NCBI GenBank assembly: GCA_024103275.1
Contig: JAGFIV010000050.1
Coordinates: 1-64,000, forward strand
Reading direction: 5' to 3'
From: Flavobacteriales bacterium
GTDB taxonomy: Bacteria; Bacteroidota; Bacteroidia; Flavobacteriales_F; PHOS-HE28
DNA length: 64,000 bases
The notes beneath the pieces are model-generated. The model had not been told where the DNA came from, ran no database searches, and saw only the letters and a list, made by a program, of their open reading frames with translations. Shown piece after piece: positions 9,601 through 18,437 of the stretch. A program made the position numbers and the translations under genes. The first letter of the stretch is position 1. Each line of letters opens with the position of its first letter.

Positions 9601-12600
9601 GTGGCCTCCCCCAGCCTGAAATTCGACGACAGCAATGACCAACTGACCAGTGCCGTCCTGGCCGGGCCTGCCACCAGCCTGAGCTTCTGGTACAAAGGGC
9701 AAGGAACCAACGGCAGTGCGAGCGAACTGCTGATCGAGGCCTACAACGGCAGCACCTGGGCCACGGTCGGTTCATTGACCGCGATCCCGAACAACCATGT
9801 GGACACGTGGACCGCCGGCTTCAGCAGCGCGTTGAATTACATCCAGTTCCGGTTCACCTACACCAAGGTCACCGGCAACCTGGCCTTTGACGATGCGGCC
9901 ATCGACTACGACATGCTCACCCCCTCGTATGTGCCGGGCTACCAAAACCTGCCGGTTTCCGGGACATCCCAGGCCGTGACCGGGCTGGCCAGCGCTACCA
10001 CGTACTACTACCGCGTACGGGCCACCAGCGGTTGCAGCACCAGCACCGACAGCAACACGGAAAGCGTTACCACGCTGACCTTGGGCTGCACCGACCCGCT
10101 GGCGGACAACTATGATCCCGGGGCGTCACCGGACAATGGCAGCTGCACCTACTGCACGCCCACCTTCAGCTACAACGTACCCACGCCCACGCCGATCACC
10201 ATCGGCAGCGGCATCCCCGACCAGAACATGGCCGTTGCCGAGGATTGCCACGACTTCAAGATCGCCCTGAACGCCTTTGAGCGGTATGTGGGCGCCATCA
10301 TCCCCACGGGCAACGTATACACCACCACGGCAGGCTACAGCCCCACCTCCGGAAGCGATCCCACACCCGACCCCAACAACGCCCGGTGGAACTTCCTGGT
10401 GAGCGTGGACCTGGGCACGTACGACTTCACCAACGTGCAGGTGTACATGGACCTGGACTTCGACCCCGGGGCCACGCCGGTTTGGAAGACGGTGGACATC
10501 AGCGCGCTGGCCATCTCGCAGGGGCAGGGCACCTCGCACGTGCAACAGCAAAGCCAGAACCTGAAGTCGGCGTTCTGGCCCCTGATCTTCCCCGGCGTGA
10601 GCTTCGATGCCACCGTGGCGGGCATCTACGACCTGCGCGTGCGGGTGGTCTCCCCCACCACGGGCGTTGAACTGATCAACCATCCCATCCAGGTGGTGGT
10701 AGAAGCACCGGGCTGCATGGACCCGCTGGCGGACAACTACAATGCCGGCGCCACCATCGATGACGGCAGCTGCACCTACTGCGCACCCACCATCACCTAC
10801 AATGCACCCACCCCCACGCCGATCCTCATCGGCAGCGGCATCCCCGACCAGAACATGGCCGTGTCCCAGGACTGCCGCGGCATCGATGTGGCCCTGAGCG
10901 CCTTTGAGCGCTACGTGGGACCGATCATCCCCGCAGGCAACGTGTACACCACCACCGTGGGCCACAGCCCCGTCTCCGGCAGCGACCCGACACCCGACCC
11001 GGTGATGGCCCGCTGGAACATCCTGGGCAGCATCGACCTGGGCACCTACGACTTCACCCAGGTGAACGTGTTCCTGGACGCCGACTTCGACCCCGGGGCC
11101 ACCCCGGTGTGGAACACCATGAACGTCAGCCAGGGCATGATCGACAACGGCATGGGCAACCTCCATGTGTACCAGGCGGCGGAAAACCCCGCCTCGGCCT
11201 TCTGGGCGCTGGCCTTCCCGGGCATCTCCTTCGACCCCGACGTGCCCGGTGTGTATGACCTGCGCGTGCGCCTGGAGTCCACCTACTCCGGCGAGCCGCT
11301 GGTGACCCTGGCCATCCAGGTGGTGGTGGAGGGCATCACGTATTACAGCCAGGCTACCGGCAACATGAGCGACCCCATCTGGGACGTGGTCCCCGCAGGC
11401 ACGGCCGGTGCGGCCACGTTCAGCGGCACCACCAACGTGGTGATCCAGAACGGCCATACGGTGACCAACACAGGCAGCGAGGCTGTAAGAGACCTGACGG
11501 TGGAGGCGGGCGGCAGCCTGGCCTTGGATGCCGCCTCCTTCCTGACGGTGCATGGCGATGAGGCCATCTTCGACGGCAGCCTCACGGCGGGGGACAACAG
11601 CACCTTGGCACTGGCCGGTGCCGATGCCACCATCCTGGAAAGCACCGGCGGCCCACTGAGCCTTTGGAACCTGACCGTGAACACGCCGCAAGGCACCCTG
11701 ACCGACGCCACCATTTCCATCCGCGGCACACTGCAACTGGACGGCGGCGACTTCGATGCCACGATGGCGAACATCACCTTGGCGAGCACCGCCAGCGGCA
11801 CGGGCCGCCTGGGCACGGTGGCCGCCACGGCGGATTACCTGGGCAACCTGACCGTGCAGCGCTACATCCCCGCCGGGCACACCAACTGGCGCATGCTGGG
11901 CAGCGCGGTGGCCGGGCAGACCATCCAGAACTGGAAGGACGATTTCCTGACCGCCGGGTTCCCGGGATCGCACTACCCCCCCTTCGACGACCCCGTGGGC
12001 AGCGGCATCCTCTGGCCCAGCATCCGCTGGTACGATGAGACCGTGGTGTCCACCGACCCCGATGACGGTGTCGTGGGCGTCAGCAGCAACACCCAGCCCC
12101 TGTCCGTGGGCCAAGGCTTCCTGGCCTGGAGCGGCGACAACCTGACCTCCACCACCGCCTTCACCGTGGATGTCACCGGCGCGCCCACCATCGCCCAATC
12201 CCCCGTCACCCTGCCGATGAGCTTCACCTCCTCGGGCGACGTGAACGCCGACGGATGGAACCTGGTAAGTAATCCGCTGCCGAGCCCCATCGACTTCGAG
12301 GCCGTCAGCCGGGGCAACGACGTGCGGAACGCCTATTGGATCTTCGATCCGGTGGCCGGCAACAACAAGGCCTGGACCGGCGGCATCGGCCAAGGCAGCC
12401 TCAACGGCAAGATCCAGAGCAGCCAAGGGTTCTGGGTGAAGGCCGACGGCACCGACCTGACCACCACGGTGGACGAAGGCGCCAAGGTGAACCTCCCCAC
12501 GGGAGGTACTTTCGGCGGCTCCCAGAATGCGGTGCTCCCGGTGTTGTCCCTGCACTTGGCCAGCGGCCTGAACACGTATAGCGACGAGGCCACGATCGTC

Positions 12601-13923
12601 TTCGCCAACGGCAGCCCCGCCTACGGGGGCAACGATGCGCTGAAGATGACCTTCAAGACCGTCGGCGCCCCGCAGGTCGGGGTGCGCAGCAGCGGCGGGG
12701 AACTGCTCTCCGTGGATTTCTTCGGCACCTACAACGAGGCCATCCAGATCCCCCTGGACGTGGACGTGGACGTGACGGGCACCTATACGATCACGGCGGC
12801 CCTCGCCGGATTCAACAGCCTGGGCTGCCTGACCCTGGTGGACCAGCTGACCGGCACGGTGACCCCGTTGGCCGACGGCGCCTCCTACACCTTCAGCATC
12901 ACCGCCGGCGATGAAGGCAACGCCTCCCGCTTCGTGATCAACGGCACCAAGCCGGTGGCCCTGTACGTGGACCATGCACCCTGCTTCGGCCAGGACGGTG
13001 CCGGCGGCGTGATCAGCAACGAAGGCCCGATCGACCTGGTGTGGACCGATGCCTTCGGCAACACGCTGCTGCATCAGGGCATGGAGAATTCCAGCGGCGA
13101 CTACTTCCAGTTCAACGCCCCGGCCGGGAACTACATGGTATACATGAGCCCTGCCGGCGCCTGCGGCCAAGTGTCCGCCAGCTTCACCATCACCGAGCCG
13201 CCGGCCATCGGATCGTCCGTGGCCGTCACGGCCACCACCTGCCCCAACGGCGATGACGGCACGGCGGCGTTATCCGCCACTGGTGGCACCGCCCCCTACG
13301 GATTCCTGTGGAGCAACGGCGCCACCACTACGGAGATCACCGGGCCGGCGGGAGCGTACACCGTGACCGTGACCGATGCCAACGGCTGCATGCTTCCGCT
13401 GGACGTGACCGTGCCTGCGGGCGAAGGCGCCATCGCCGGCTTTGCCCTCAACGGCGAGGCCGTGGCCGGGGTGCCGATGGTGTTCAGCAACACCTCCGTC
13501 CTCGCGGACCAATACTTCTGGGATTTCGGCGACGGGCAGACCAGCACCGAGGAGGCACCGGCGCACACGTGGGCGCTTCCCGGCGAATACACCGTAGCGC
13601 TGACGGCCAGCGATGAGGTGTGCAGCGACACCTTCACCATGACCGTGATCGTGGGCATCGGCACAGGCATCGGCGGAAACGACGGCGGCGACCTGCATGT
13701 ATGGGCCACCCCGGACCACATCGTGATCGCGCATCCCTTCGGCAGCGCGCCCATGGACGTGGACGTGCACGATGCCACCGGCCGCCTTGTGCTGTCGCGC
13801 ACCGCCATCAGCAAGCCCGACCGCATCGCCCTGGACGACCGCAAGCTGAGCACCGGCGTGTGGTTCGTGCGTGTCACCAGCGGCAAGACGCAACGCACCT
13901 TCCGCGTGCCCCTGGTGCGCTAA
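6634..13923 (+). CDS. Giant secreted modular protein with type IX secretion C-terminal domain
   Basis: 2,429 aa, probably surface-bound or released by the type IX system. The ATG at 6634 is chosen because it begins a classic signal peptide (MKKGSSLLYAAVLISTLAL, cleavage after QAQ); the open frame upstream is a shadow of epd. Order: shared N-terminal region (about 27-439); fibronectin III interrupted by a jelly-roll-like insert (440-700); a beta-sandwich unit (703-809); a second fibronectin-like unit (810-909); another interrupted fibronectin domain (913-1150); two tandem 209-residue repeats starting GCTDPLADNYD and GCMDPLADNYN (1151-1568); a beta-rich region; a NWRMLGS domain near 1750; an SprB-like repeat (about 2189-2266); PKD (FWDFGDGQTS, about 2278-2343); and a C-terminal sorting domain ending QRTFRVPLVR. 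No catalytic motif was recognised; adhesin or matrix protein is the best guess. Confidence 0.85.
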   Translation: MKKGSSLLYAAVLISTLALPRMTQAQTWHSIGSGTNLNADDEFPTPFADYYAGLRMQSIYLASELSAAGLQAGDEISTIRWEVTALQGVDTLNDFTVRLAHITLSTLSGFQVFPGGGVATTPIDYKPVLGMNEFKFRSNFTWDGTSNVIVQVTQFNCTYGDWSANAQVPSTNTTVDRTYILADDLMFTATQATALSGGTLASNLRPDVGFGVAPACDALAATDYTLCQNGSVPTGEGLAAGTCSDAEGGFFTATFNFPGNNFAFSGTNKLRSTLTIPPLPEGAVLKSARLILSDVMASGNTPWSNLYMELDGQITGTVQLLPNFSGYQGTVPEMILQLTGSAAVGDVMLYTQKSPNTSGTSQIGSVRVEYDYTLPTPHWYTAASGGSPIASGNSIFDPVAAGLVDPSVVGSTTFYVTCGVPSTPCAGGTRTPVTFNVVAGDVPVATAATGILADGFTANWDAVSGATGYHLDVSTSSTFSTPGAHLVGWNFTDGNTTADSGIPANSAKTISSTATGTQAYTGGMISYDGWQNGNGTKYWLIDLNTTGYTDLTLSSVQRSSNTGPKDFKVQYKVGTTGTWTDVPGGAITVANNITTGVLNNLPLPADCNNRTQLFIRWIMTSNLRVGTGNVTGTGTSRIDDISVDGSSPSFVSGYENLAVSGTSQAVTGLDPETTYYYRVRADAGCNGGVNSNTISVTTAASATPELTAGTLADFGSLCINTEGGPSSFTVSGTNLTNADVTVGPLAGFTFSTTETGTYTASLSIAQPGGSFSQDVWVKFMPTAAQNYDGNITVGGGGAPDISVAATGTGLNTPAVATTGGASQTSGDEAEVDGSFSEGCSTVNAYGIEYSTTSGFTPGTGTQVASNNASSGNYSSTLTGLALCTPYYYRAYATDGTGTVYGTEQSFTNTTTDAPVATAATGVGADSFTANWGAVTGATDYFLDVSTSPTFGTSTPASVQEGFDGGRASLPSGWNHTGLGTDYTSSGNYGVASPSLKFDDSNDQLTSAVLAGPATSLSFWYKGQGTNGSASELLIEAYNGSTWATVGSLTAIPNNHVDTWTAGFSSALNYIQFRFTYTKVTGNLAFDDAAIDYDMLTPSYVPGYQNLPVSGTSQAVTGLASATTYYYRVRATSGCSTSTDSNTESVTTLTLGCTDPLADNYDPGASPDNGSCTYCTPTFSYNVPTPTPITIGSGIPDQNMAVAEDCHDFKIALNAFERYVGAIIPTGNVYTTTAGYSPTSGSDPTPDPNNARWNFLVSVDLGTYDFTNVQVYMDLDFDPGATPVWKTVDISALAISQGQGTSHVQQQSQNLKSAFWPLIFPGVSFDATVAGIYDLRVRVVSPTTGVELINHPIQVVVEAPGCMDPLADNYNAGATIDDGSCTYCAPTITYNAPTPTPILIGSGIPDQNMAVSQDCRGIDVALSAFERYVGPIIPAGNVYTTTVGHSPVSGSDPTPDPVMARWNILGSIDLGTYDFTQVNVFLDADFDPGATPVWNTMNVSQGMIDNGMGNLHVYQAAENPASAFWALAFPGISFDPDVPGVYDLRVRLESTYSGEPLVTLAIQVVVEGITYYSQATGNMSDPIWDVVPAGTAGAATFSGTTNVVIQNGHTVTNTGSEAVRDLTVEAGGSLALDAASFLTVHGDEAIFDGSLTAGDNSTLALAGADATILESTGGPLSLWNLTVNTPQGTLTDATISIRGTLQLDGGDFDATMANITLASTASGTGRLGTVAATADYLGNLTVQRYIPAGHTNWRMLGSAVAGQTIQNWKDDFLTAGFPGSHYPPFDDPVGSGILWPSIRWYDETVVSTDPDDGVVGVSSNTQPLSVGQGFLAWSGDNLTSTTAFTVDVTGAPTIAQSPVTLPMSFTSSGDVNADGWNLVSNPLPSPIDFEAVSRGNDVRNAYWIFDPVAGNNKAWTGGIGQGSLNGKIQSSQGFWVKADGTDLTTTVDEGAKVNLPTGGTFGGSQNAVLPVLSLHLASGLNTYSDEATIVFANGSPAYGGNDALKMTFKTVGAPQVGVRSSGGELLSVDFFGTYNEAIQIPLDVDVDVTGTYTITAALAGFNSLGCLTLVDQLTGTVTPLADGASYTFSITAGDEGNASRFVINGTKPVALYVDHAPCFGQDGAGGVISNEGPIDLVWTDAFGNTLLHQGMENSSGDYFQFNAPAGNYMVYMSPAGACGQVSASFTITEPPAIGSSVAVTATTCPNGDDGTAALSATGGTAPYGFLWSNGATTTEITGPAGAYTVTVTDANGCMLPLDVTVPAGEGAIAGFALNGEAVAGVPMVFSNTSVLADQYFWDFGDGQTSTEEAPAHTWALPGEYTVALTASDEVCSDTFTMTVIVGIGTGIGGNDGGDLHVWATPDHIVIAHPFGSAPMDVDVHDATGRLVLSRTAISKPDRIALDDRKLSTGVWFVRVTSGKTQRTFRVPLVR
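10084..11337 (+). repeat. Two tandem 627-bp coding repeats (209 aa each)
   Basis: Inside the giant protein, units beginning at 10084 and 10711 both encode G-C-x-DPLADNY at the start and DNGSCTYC/DDGSCTYC, then GSGIPDQNMAV, FERYVG, GNVYTTT and DFDPGATPVW in the same order. The spacing is exactly 627 bases. DNA identity is high but not complete, so the duplication is not recent. Cysteines at the start of each unit resemble the short calcium-binding-like GCTDP repeats common in Bacteroidota surface proteins. Confidence 0.9.
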
Positions 13924-13944
13924 GGGCCTGTAAGCTTAAACCGG

Positions 13945-13974
13945 AAGGGGCCGTCCCAAAAGGACGGCCCCTTT
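13945..13974 (+). terminator. Intrinsic terminator after the giant T9SS gene
   Basis: GGGGCCGTCC and GGACGGCCCC pair perfectly around the loop CAAAA, extended by two A-T pairs and followed by TTT. It begins 21 bases after the stop codon. Confidence 0.85.
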
Positions 13975-14028
13975 CCCTTGCCGGAGCGTTCCGAAATTGA
14001 TCCAAGATCCTTCGTGTTCCCCGGCAAC

Positions 14029-14036
14029 TACCTTAG
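14029..14036 (+). promoter_or_regulatory. Possible -7 box (TACCTTAG)
   Basis: TACCTTAG lies 45 bases before the ATG of the 603-aa T9SS protein. It is one base off the TAnnTTTG form and resembles the TACATTAG boxes at 37501 and 55944. An upstream -33 element is not obvious. Confidence 0.4.
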
Positions 14037-14081
14037 GTTTCCTTCGTAGAATATATAAGCAACCTCCACACCTCCCTGACC

Positions 14082-15893
14082 ATGCCAAGTTCCTATTCCC
14101 GCCTGTTTCAATCCTTCCTGCTGGCCAGCACCCTGCTGGCCACGCCCCTGCATGCGCAGGAATGGCACACCGTGGGCACCGGCACCGCCACCAATGGCGC
14201 CAACGGCATCCCCTGCCCGTTCGGCGACATCTACGCCGGGCAGCGGGCACAATACCTCTACCTGGCCTCCGAGCTCAGCGCCGCCGGGCTCGGCGCCGGG
14301 GATGCCATCGTGAAGGTCCGCTGGGTGGTCACCGCGCTCAACGGGTCCGGCATGCACGAGAACTACACCATCCGGCTGGGGAATACCGCAGCCTCGTCGC
14401 TAAGCGGGCTGCAGCCCAACCCCACGGGGGCTTCCACCACCCCGGTGGACTACCAGCCCGTGGTGGGGAACAACGATTTCACGTTGAATACGCCTTTCAT
14501 CTGGAACGGCACGAGCAACCTGCTGGTGGAGGTGACGCATTTCAGCCCCACGTACGGCACCGCTTCGGCCAATGCGTCGGTGGCCTTCACCAGCACGGCG
14601 CCGGTGAAGCGCAGCTATTCGTTGCTGGACGACCTGATGTTCTCCTCGGGACAGACCATTGCACTGGCGGGTGAAATCCTCAACTCCACCGGTCTTCCGA
14701 ACATCGTCCTGGGCGTGGCCACGGCTTGCCCGCCATTGACCGCTGCGGGAATGACCTTGTGCCAAGATGCGGAGGTGCCGCCCGACCTGGGCATCGAGGT
14801 TTCCGGATGCGGCGACATGCTGGGCGGCAACTTCCGCGAAACGGTGGCCTTCCCCGGCACCAACCTCGCCTGCACCGGCACCGACTACACGCTGCGGGCC
14901 TCCATCACCCTGCCCGAGCTGCCCGACGGGGCCTCCGTGGTGGCCGGGCGCTTGATCCTGCAGGGCGTGGAAGCCTTGGACCCCGTGTGGCTGAGCGACC
15001 TGTACCTGAAATTGGACGGCAGCATCGAGGGCGAGATCCAACTGATGCCCGCCTTTGACGAGTATTCCGGCACGGTGCCGGAACTGATCATCGCCATTAC
15101 CGGCCCCTACGAGGCCGGCGTGGCCAACCTGTACACGGCTTCCACTTTCGGAACGGGCCACATCGGCAACGCCCGCGTGGAATTCGACTACCTGCTGCCC
15201 ACACCGTTCTGGTATGATGCGCCCACCGGGGGCAATATGGTGGCCTACGGGGTATCCGTGATCGACCCCGTCGCGGAGGGCCTGGCCAGCACCTCGACGC
15301 CGGGCACGACCACCTTTTACGCGGACTGCGGGGTTACCAGCACAGCCTGCACGGGCACGCGTGTTCCCGTCGAATTCACGGTCGTGCCGGCCCCGGAGCC
15401 GTCCTTCACGGTCGACCCCGCCGTGATCACCCAAGGCGTCCCGGCCACGTTCACGTATACCGGCACCCCGGCCGACAGCTATTTCTGGGATTTCGGGGAT
15501 GGGGACACGGGCACGGGCATGGCGGCCGCGCATGAATGGGCCGAGCCCGGCACCTACACCGTGGTGCTGACGGTCACCGTTGGCGAATGCGAAGGAAGCG
15601 TAAGCCAGGAGGTGACGGTGGAAGTGAACACCGGGGTGGGCACGGCGGCATCCGCGGAGGGCTTCCGGGTACGTACCGACGGGACCATGATCCACCTTGA
15701 TCGCGGGACCGCCACGGGGCCTTTGCAGGTGAGGCTGCTGGATGCCACGGGCCGCGTGGTGTTCGAGCAAACGGCACGCGCCTCATCGGAACGGATCGAG
15801 GTGCCCTGCGCCGGGCTTCCCGCCGGCCTTTGGTACGTGCATCTCAGCGGTCCGGGCATGCAACGCACCTTCCGCGTACCGCTGGTTCGCTGA
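14082..15893 (+). CDS. Secreted PKD-domain protein with type IX secretion C-terminal domain
   Basis: 603 aa with a signal peptide (hydrophobic LFQSFLLASTLLATPLHAQ, cleavage after HAQ). Residues about 24-440 are paralogous to the N-terminus of the giant protein just upstream: EWHTVGTGTATNG, IYAGQRAQYLYLASELSAAG, VVGNNDF, the WNGTSNLLVEVTHF stretch and a FWYDAPTGGN...FYADCG unit follow the same order. A PKD domain (SYFWDFGDGDTG) spans about 450-515, then a C-terminal sorting domain (LLDATGRVVFEQTA, LPAGLWYVHLSG) ends with QRTFRVPLVR, identical to the neighbour. It therefore looks like the compact sibling of the giant protein, or the giant one is this architecture with a 1,700-residue insertion. 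It has its own terminator. Function unknown; no enzyme motif. Confidence 0.85.
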   Translation: MPSSYSRLFQSFLLASTLLATPLHAQEWHTVGTGTATNGANGIPCPFGDIYAGQRAQYLYLASELSAAGLGAGDAIVKVRWVVTALNGSGMHENYTIRLGNTAASSLSGLQPNPTGASTTPVDYQPVVGNNDFTLNTPFIWNGTSNLLVEVTHFSPTYGTASANASVAFTSTAPVKRSYSLLDDLMFSSGQTIALAGEILNSTGLPNIVLGVATACPPLTAAGMTLCQDAEVPPDLGIEVSGCGDMLGGNFRETVAFPGTNLACTGTDYTLRASITLPELPDGASVVAGRLILQGVEALDPVWLSDLYLKLDGSIEGEIQLMPAFDEYSGTVPELIIAITGPYEAGVANLYTASTFGTGHIGNARVEFDYLLPTPFWYDAPTGGNMVAYGVSVIDPVAEGLASTSTPGTTTFYADCGVTSTACTGTRVPVEFTVVPAPEPSFTVDPAVITQGVPATFTYTGTPADSYFWDFGDGDTGTGMAAAHEWAEPGTYTVVLTVTVGECEGSVSQEVTVEVNTGVGTAASAEGFRVRTDGTMIHLDRGTATGPLQVRLLDATGRVVFEQTARASSERIEVPCAGLPAGLWYVHLSGPGMQRTFRVPLVR

Positions 15894-15912
15894 AGATCGA
15901 ACTTGAGAGAGG

Positions 15913-15944
15913 AAGCCCTGCCGGAATAGGCGGGGCTTTTCTTT
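15913..15944 (+). terminator. Intrinsic terminator after the 603-aa T9SS gene
   Basis: AAGCCCTGCC and GGCGGGGCTT pair over 10 bp with one wobble around the loop GGAATA, followed by TTCTTTT. Confidence 0.85.
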
Positions 15945-16209
15945 TGGCTTCACCGTGTCGCGAATGATTGCTTGTGGTGCGGGTTGGCGGGTTGACGGGT
16001 TTCGGGTTTCGGGTTGTGCGCCACAGGCTGATAACCACCAGCTACTTCTGCCTTCTCGACTTGCCGAAGCCTTGCCGAATGCGGACTGCAATAGACACCT
16101 GAAAACTGAGAACTACCAACTGAAAGCTGAGAGCTAACAACTGGGAACTGAGAACTATTCCTGCCTACACGCCGCCGAAGCCTGGGCAAAGGCGGACCTC
16201 CCCCGTACT
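15945..16209. repeat. Non-coding region with short degenerate repeats
   Basis: About 265 bases between a terminator and the metG stop. At 15993-16015 the motif CGGGTTTCGGGTTTCGGG is repeated in tandem. At about 16100-16157 there is a run of near-copies of AACTGAGAACTA / AACTGAAAGCTGAGAGCTAA, roughly 17-22 bases apart. On the minus strand the latter reads as a serine/glutamine-rich peptide (NSSQFPVVSSQLSVGSSQFS), a well-known spurious ORF type produced by such repeats, so it is not called a gene. Confidence 0.65.
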
Positions 16210-18309
16210 TCACCGCACCTCGCTCCCCGGCGGCATGGCCTCGGTGGGTTGCACGAAGCGCAGGCGTCCCCCGGCATCCTCGGCCATAAGCACCATGCCC
16301 TGGCTTTCCACGCCGCGCATCTTGCGGGGCACCAGGTTGGTCACCAGCACCACTTGCCGGCCGGGCAGTTCCTCCGGGGTGAAGTGCTGCGCGATGCCGC
16401 TGAGCACCGTGCGCGGCCGCTCCTCCCCGATGTCGATGGAGAGCTTCAGGAGCTTATCGGCCTTGGGTACTTTCTCCGCTTCGCGGATGGTGCCCACGCG
16501 CAGGTCGAGCTTGGCGAAATCGTCGAACTGGATGAGGGGCTTGGTCCCTGCCACGGGCTCGGCGCTCCCGGCCGCTTCCGCTGCCCCTGTGGGCGCATGG
16601 GCCTTCAACCGCTCCACCTCAGCGGCGATCTCGGCATCGCCGATGGGCTTGAACAGGTGTTCGGGCTTGCCGATGACCGCACCCGGCACGATCAATCCCT
16701 CGCGCAGCGCATCGGCCCACTTCAGCGGTCCCACGTTGAGCATGCGCCGGATCTTTTCCGCCGTGAAGGGCATGAAGGGTTCGAGCACCACGGCCAGCGC
16801 GGCGGTGATGCGCAGGCCGTTGAAGAGCACGGTGCGCACGCGGTCCGGGTCGCTCTTCTCCAACTTCCACGGCTCCGTGTCGGTGAGGTATTTGTTGCCC
16901 AGCCGCCCCACGTTCATCGCATGGAGCAAGGCATCGCGGAAGCGGAACTTGTCGATGTCGGCGGCCACCTTGGCAGGCAAACCCGCCAGTTCCGCCCATA
17001 GCAGGGTATCCTGCACGTCCTGCTGGGCGTTGGGAGGCGCGGGCTCGGGCACCTTGCCGTCATAGTACTTGTTGCACAGCACGAACACGCGCTGCACGAA
17101 GTTGCCGACGATGGCCACCAGCTCGTTGTTGTTCTTGTCCTGGAAGTCCTTCCACGTGAACTCGCTGTCGCGGAACTCCGGCAGGATGGTGGCCAGTGCG
17201 TAGCGCAGCTCGTCCTGGCGGCCGGGCCAGCGCTCCAGGTATTCGTGCGCCCACACGGCCCAGTTGCGGCTGGTGCTCAGCTTCTGCCCTTCCAGGTTGA
17301 GGAATTCGTTGGCGGGCACGTTCTGCGGCAGGATGAATCCGCCGTGCTGCTTCAGCAGGATGGGGAAGATGATGGCGTGGAAGACGATGTTGTCCTTGCC
17401 GATGAAATGCAGCAGGCGCGTGTCGTCGGCCTTCCACCATTTCTCCCAATCGGTGCCGTGGTCGGCGGCCCATTGTTTGGTGGCGCTGATGTAGCCGATG
17501 GGGGCATCCAGCCATACGTAGAGCACCTTGCCGTCGGCACCGGGCAGCGGCACGGGCACGCCCCAGTCCAGGTCGCGCGTCATGGCACGGGGGCGCAGGC
17601 CCTCCTTCAGCCAGCTGTTGCACTGGCCCAGCACCTGCGGCTTCCATTCGGCGGGGTCGTGCTGCGGGGCGCCGTCCAGCAGGCCGGTGTTGATCCACTG
17701 CGTCATCCACTCCTGGCTGCGCTCCATGGGCAGGTACCAGTGCCTGGTGGGGCGCAGCTCGGGCGTGGTGCCGGTGAGGGTGCTCTTGGGGTCGATGAGC
17801 TCCTTGGGGCTGAGGGCGCTGCCGCATTTCTCGCACTGGTCGCCGTAGGCGCCGGGGTTGCCGCACTTGGGGCAGGTGCCGGTGATGTAGCGGTCGGCGA
17901 GGAATTGCTTGGCCTGGGTGTCGTAGTACTGCTCCTCGGTCTGCTCGGTGAAGGCGCCGTTGGCGTGCAGCTGCAGGAAGAAGTCCTGCGAGGTCTGGCG
18001 GTGCAGCTCGCTGCTGGTGCGGTGGTAGATGTCGAAGGCGATGCCGAGGTCGGCGAAGGCCTTGGCGATGATGGCGTGGTACTTGTCCACGATGGCCTGC
18101 GGGGTGGTGCCTTCCTTCAGGGCGCGCAGGGTGATGGCGGCACCGTGTTCATCGCTGCCGCAGATGAAGAGCACCTCCCTGCCCCGTGCCCGCATGGACC
18201 GCACGTAGATGTCGGCCGGCAGGTAGGCCCCGGCGATGTGGCCGATGTGCAGGGGGCCGTTGGCGTAGGGCAGCGCGGCGGTGACGGTGGTGCGGGCGGG
18301 GGTTTTCAT
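16210..18309 (-). CDS. metG: Methionyl-tRNA synthetase
   Basis: Charges tRNA-Met in the cytoplasm. 699 aa, long form. The class I signature is PLHIGH (residues 19-24), the zinc-knuckle insert is [18 protein letters not shown], and the second signature is QKLSTS in place of KMSKS. An anticodon-binding helical domain follows, then a linker rich in A and P and a C-terminal tRNA-binding OB domain ([26 protein letters not shown]) from about residue 600. The start was moved in to [18 protein letters not shown] because the longer frame reads through a promoter box. It is divergent from lepA, and a TACTTTCG box lies 10 bases from the start, leaving almost no leader and no Shine-Dalgarno. Confidence 0.96.
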   Translation of the reverse strand: MKTPARTTVTAALPYANGPLHIGHIAGAYLPADIYVRSMRARGREVLFICGSDEHGAAITLRALKEGTTPQAIVDKYHAIIAKAFADLGIAFDIYHRTSSELHRQTSQDFFLQLHANGAFTEQTEEQYYDTQAKQFLADRYITGTCPKCGNPGAYGDQCEKCGSALSPKELIDPKSTLTGTTPELRPTRHWYLPMERSQEWMTQWINTGLLDGAPQHDPAEWKPQVLGQCNSWLKEGLRPRAMTRDLDWGVPVPLPGADGKVLYVWLDAPIGYISATKQWAADHGTDWEKWWKADDTRLLHFIGKDNIVFHAIIFPILLKQHGGFILPQNVPANEFLNLEGQKLSTSRNWAVWAHEYLERWPGRQDELRYALATILPEFRDSEFTWKDFQDKNNNELVAIVGNFVQRVFVLCNKYYDGKVPEPAPPNAQQDVQDTLLWAELAGLPAKVAADIDKFRFRDALLHAMNVGRLGNKYLTDTEPWKLEKSDPDRVRTVLFNGLRITAALAVVLEPFMPFTAEKIRRMLNVGPLKWADALREGLIVPGAVIGKPEHLFKPIGDAEIAAEVERLKAHAPTGAAEAAGSAEPVAGTKPLIQFDDFAKLDLRVGTIREAEKVPKADKLLKLSIDIGEERPRTVLSGIAQHFTPEELPGRQVVLVTNLVPRKMRGVESQGMVLMAEDAGGRLRFVQPTEAMPPGSEVR

Positions 18310-18319
18310 GGATGCGGCG

Positions 18320-18327
18320 CGAAAGTA
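18320..18327 (-). promoter_or_regulatory. -7 box (TACTTTCG) of metG
   Basis: Reads TACTTTCG on the minus strand, matching the Bacteroidota -7 element (TAnnTTTG) with C for T at the seventh base. It is 10 bases from the metG ATG. The identical octamer precedes the histidine kinase at 40462. Confidence 0.6.
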
Positions 18328-18406
18328 CAAGCGCCCGCATTGGCCGGGAGCGGGACGGACAAGCACCGGGGGCAACAAATCCGGCCCGGAAAGCCGCTCC
18401 CGGCAG

Positions 18407-18414
18407 TAATTTCG
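18407..18414 (+). promoter_or_regulatory. -7 box (TAATTTCG) of lepA
   Basis: TAATTTCG lies 23 bases before the lepA ATG, divergent from the metG box 80 bases away. No clear -33 element. Confidence 0.55.
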
Positions 18415-18437
18415 CGGACCTTTCGGCAACGCCCTCC

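Noticed and set aside
10084-11337. Tandem 627-bp repeats as a possible CRISPR or assembly duplication
   Set aside because: Repeats are in frame, long, and divergent at many positions, so they are a coding duplication.
10126-13170. 1,014-aa minus-strand open frame opposite the giant T9SS gene
   Set aside because: It is rich in H, G, V, A and R without domain pattern, and mirrors a high-GC coding strand with clear domains. It is a shadow.
15950-16213. 87-aa minus-strand frame with NSSQFPVVSSQLSV
   Set aside because: Typical false peptide produced by AACTGAGAACT repeats; no start context and no domain.
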